Positions 31,875 to 31,896 of a stretch of DNA of 31,896 bases are shown piece by piece. The DNA lies in contig DGSC01000045.1 in assembly GCA_002391275.1 (NCBI GenBank), forward strand, positions 1 to 31,896, read 5' to 3'. The DNA is from Prevotellaceae bacterium UBA4372 (GTDB lineage: Bacteria; Bacteroidota; Bacteroidia; Bacteroidales; Bacteroidaceae). The position numbers and the translations under genes were made by a program. The notes under the pieces were generated by a model that saw nothing but the letters and a program-made list of their open reading frames with translations, had not been told where the DNA came from and ran no database searches. Every line of letters begins with the position of its first letter. Positions within the stretch are counted from its first letter, which is position 1.

Positions 31875-31896
31875 GGACTTGTAGCTCAGTTGGTTA
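31875..31896 (+). tRNA. tRNA, 5' part only (cut by window end)
   Basis: GGACTTGTAGCTCAGTTGGT followed by TA has an acceptor 5' strand and a D arm (GCTC) with the standard A/B-box-like sequence of a tRNA. The anticodon lies beyond the window, so the amino acid cannot be named. Confidence 0.8.

Overview
The window looks like chromosomal DNA of a Bacteroidales bacterium, most likely Prevotellaceae. The evidence is many promoters of the Bacteroidetes type (TAnnTTTG, often with TTTG about 20 bp upstream), a fimbrillin/BspA-type lipoprotein, a NigD-like lipoprotein, a UpxY-type NusG paralog, a DUF3109 protein, and a C-terminal tail on the secreted lyase of the kind common in Prevotella exoproteins. 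No assignment below genus level is attempted.

Layout. 1-5700 is accessory: an IS982-type transposase remnant, a 1271-residue fimbrillin/BspA-like surface lipoprotein with a small ORF upstream (both minus strand), and a divergent orphan NusG/UpxY-like antiterminator behind a long leader. 5770-12716 holds an OPT-family transporter, pta and ackA (acetyl-CoA to acetate plus ATP), a family-2 glycosyltransferase, radC and a MIP18/DUF59 Fe-S protein. 13060-13824 is lpxH (lipid A). A gene-poor, palindrome-rich gap follows (13844-14448). Then come divergent efp and rpmH, and a tight operon of envelope and ribosome genes: PASTA protein, RluD-like pseudouridine synthase, ddl, acyltransferase and NigD-like lipoprotein (15613-20218). 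A 1538-residue secreted PL11 rhamnogalacturonan lyase with autotransporter-type repeats stands alone at 20610-25226. The right part is housekeeping: recO, tRNA-Glu, rpsT, gyrB, a DUF3109 gene, ung, manC, and the first 22 nt of another tRNA at the edge.

The least ordinary observations are in the non-coding and accessory DNA. pta and ackA are separated by a roughly 480-bp insert: an imperfect 38-bp inverted repeat built of GACGAATGA-like units encloses a 23S-intervening-sequence-type four-helix-bundle gene. That gene is broken by one frameshift, which a 5-nt deletion would explain exactly. Two more palindromes of the same sequence type, without a gene, lie after ackA and in the lpxH leader. A roughly 180-bp intergenic element before the lyase is closed by a GCCCCCTT/AAGGGGGC stem and has internal hairpins. 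The lipoprotein and antiterminator are divergent, with a G8 tract between their promoters and mutually exclusive hairpins in the lipoprotein leader. No CRISPR array, prophage or complete defence system was seen. All function calls come from reading the translations and recalling families; no database search was run.
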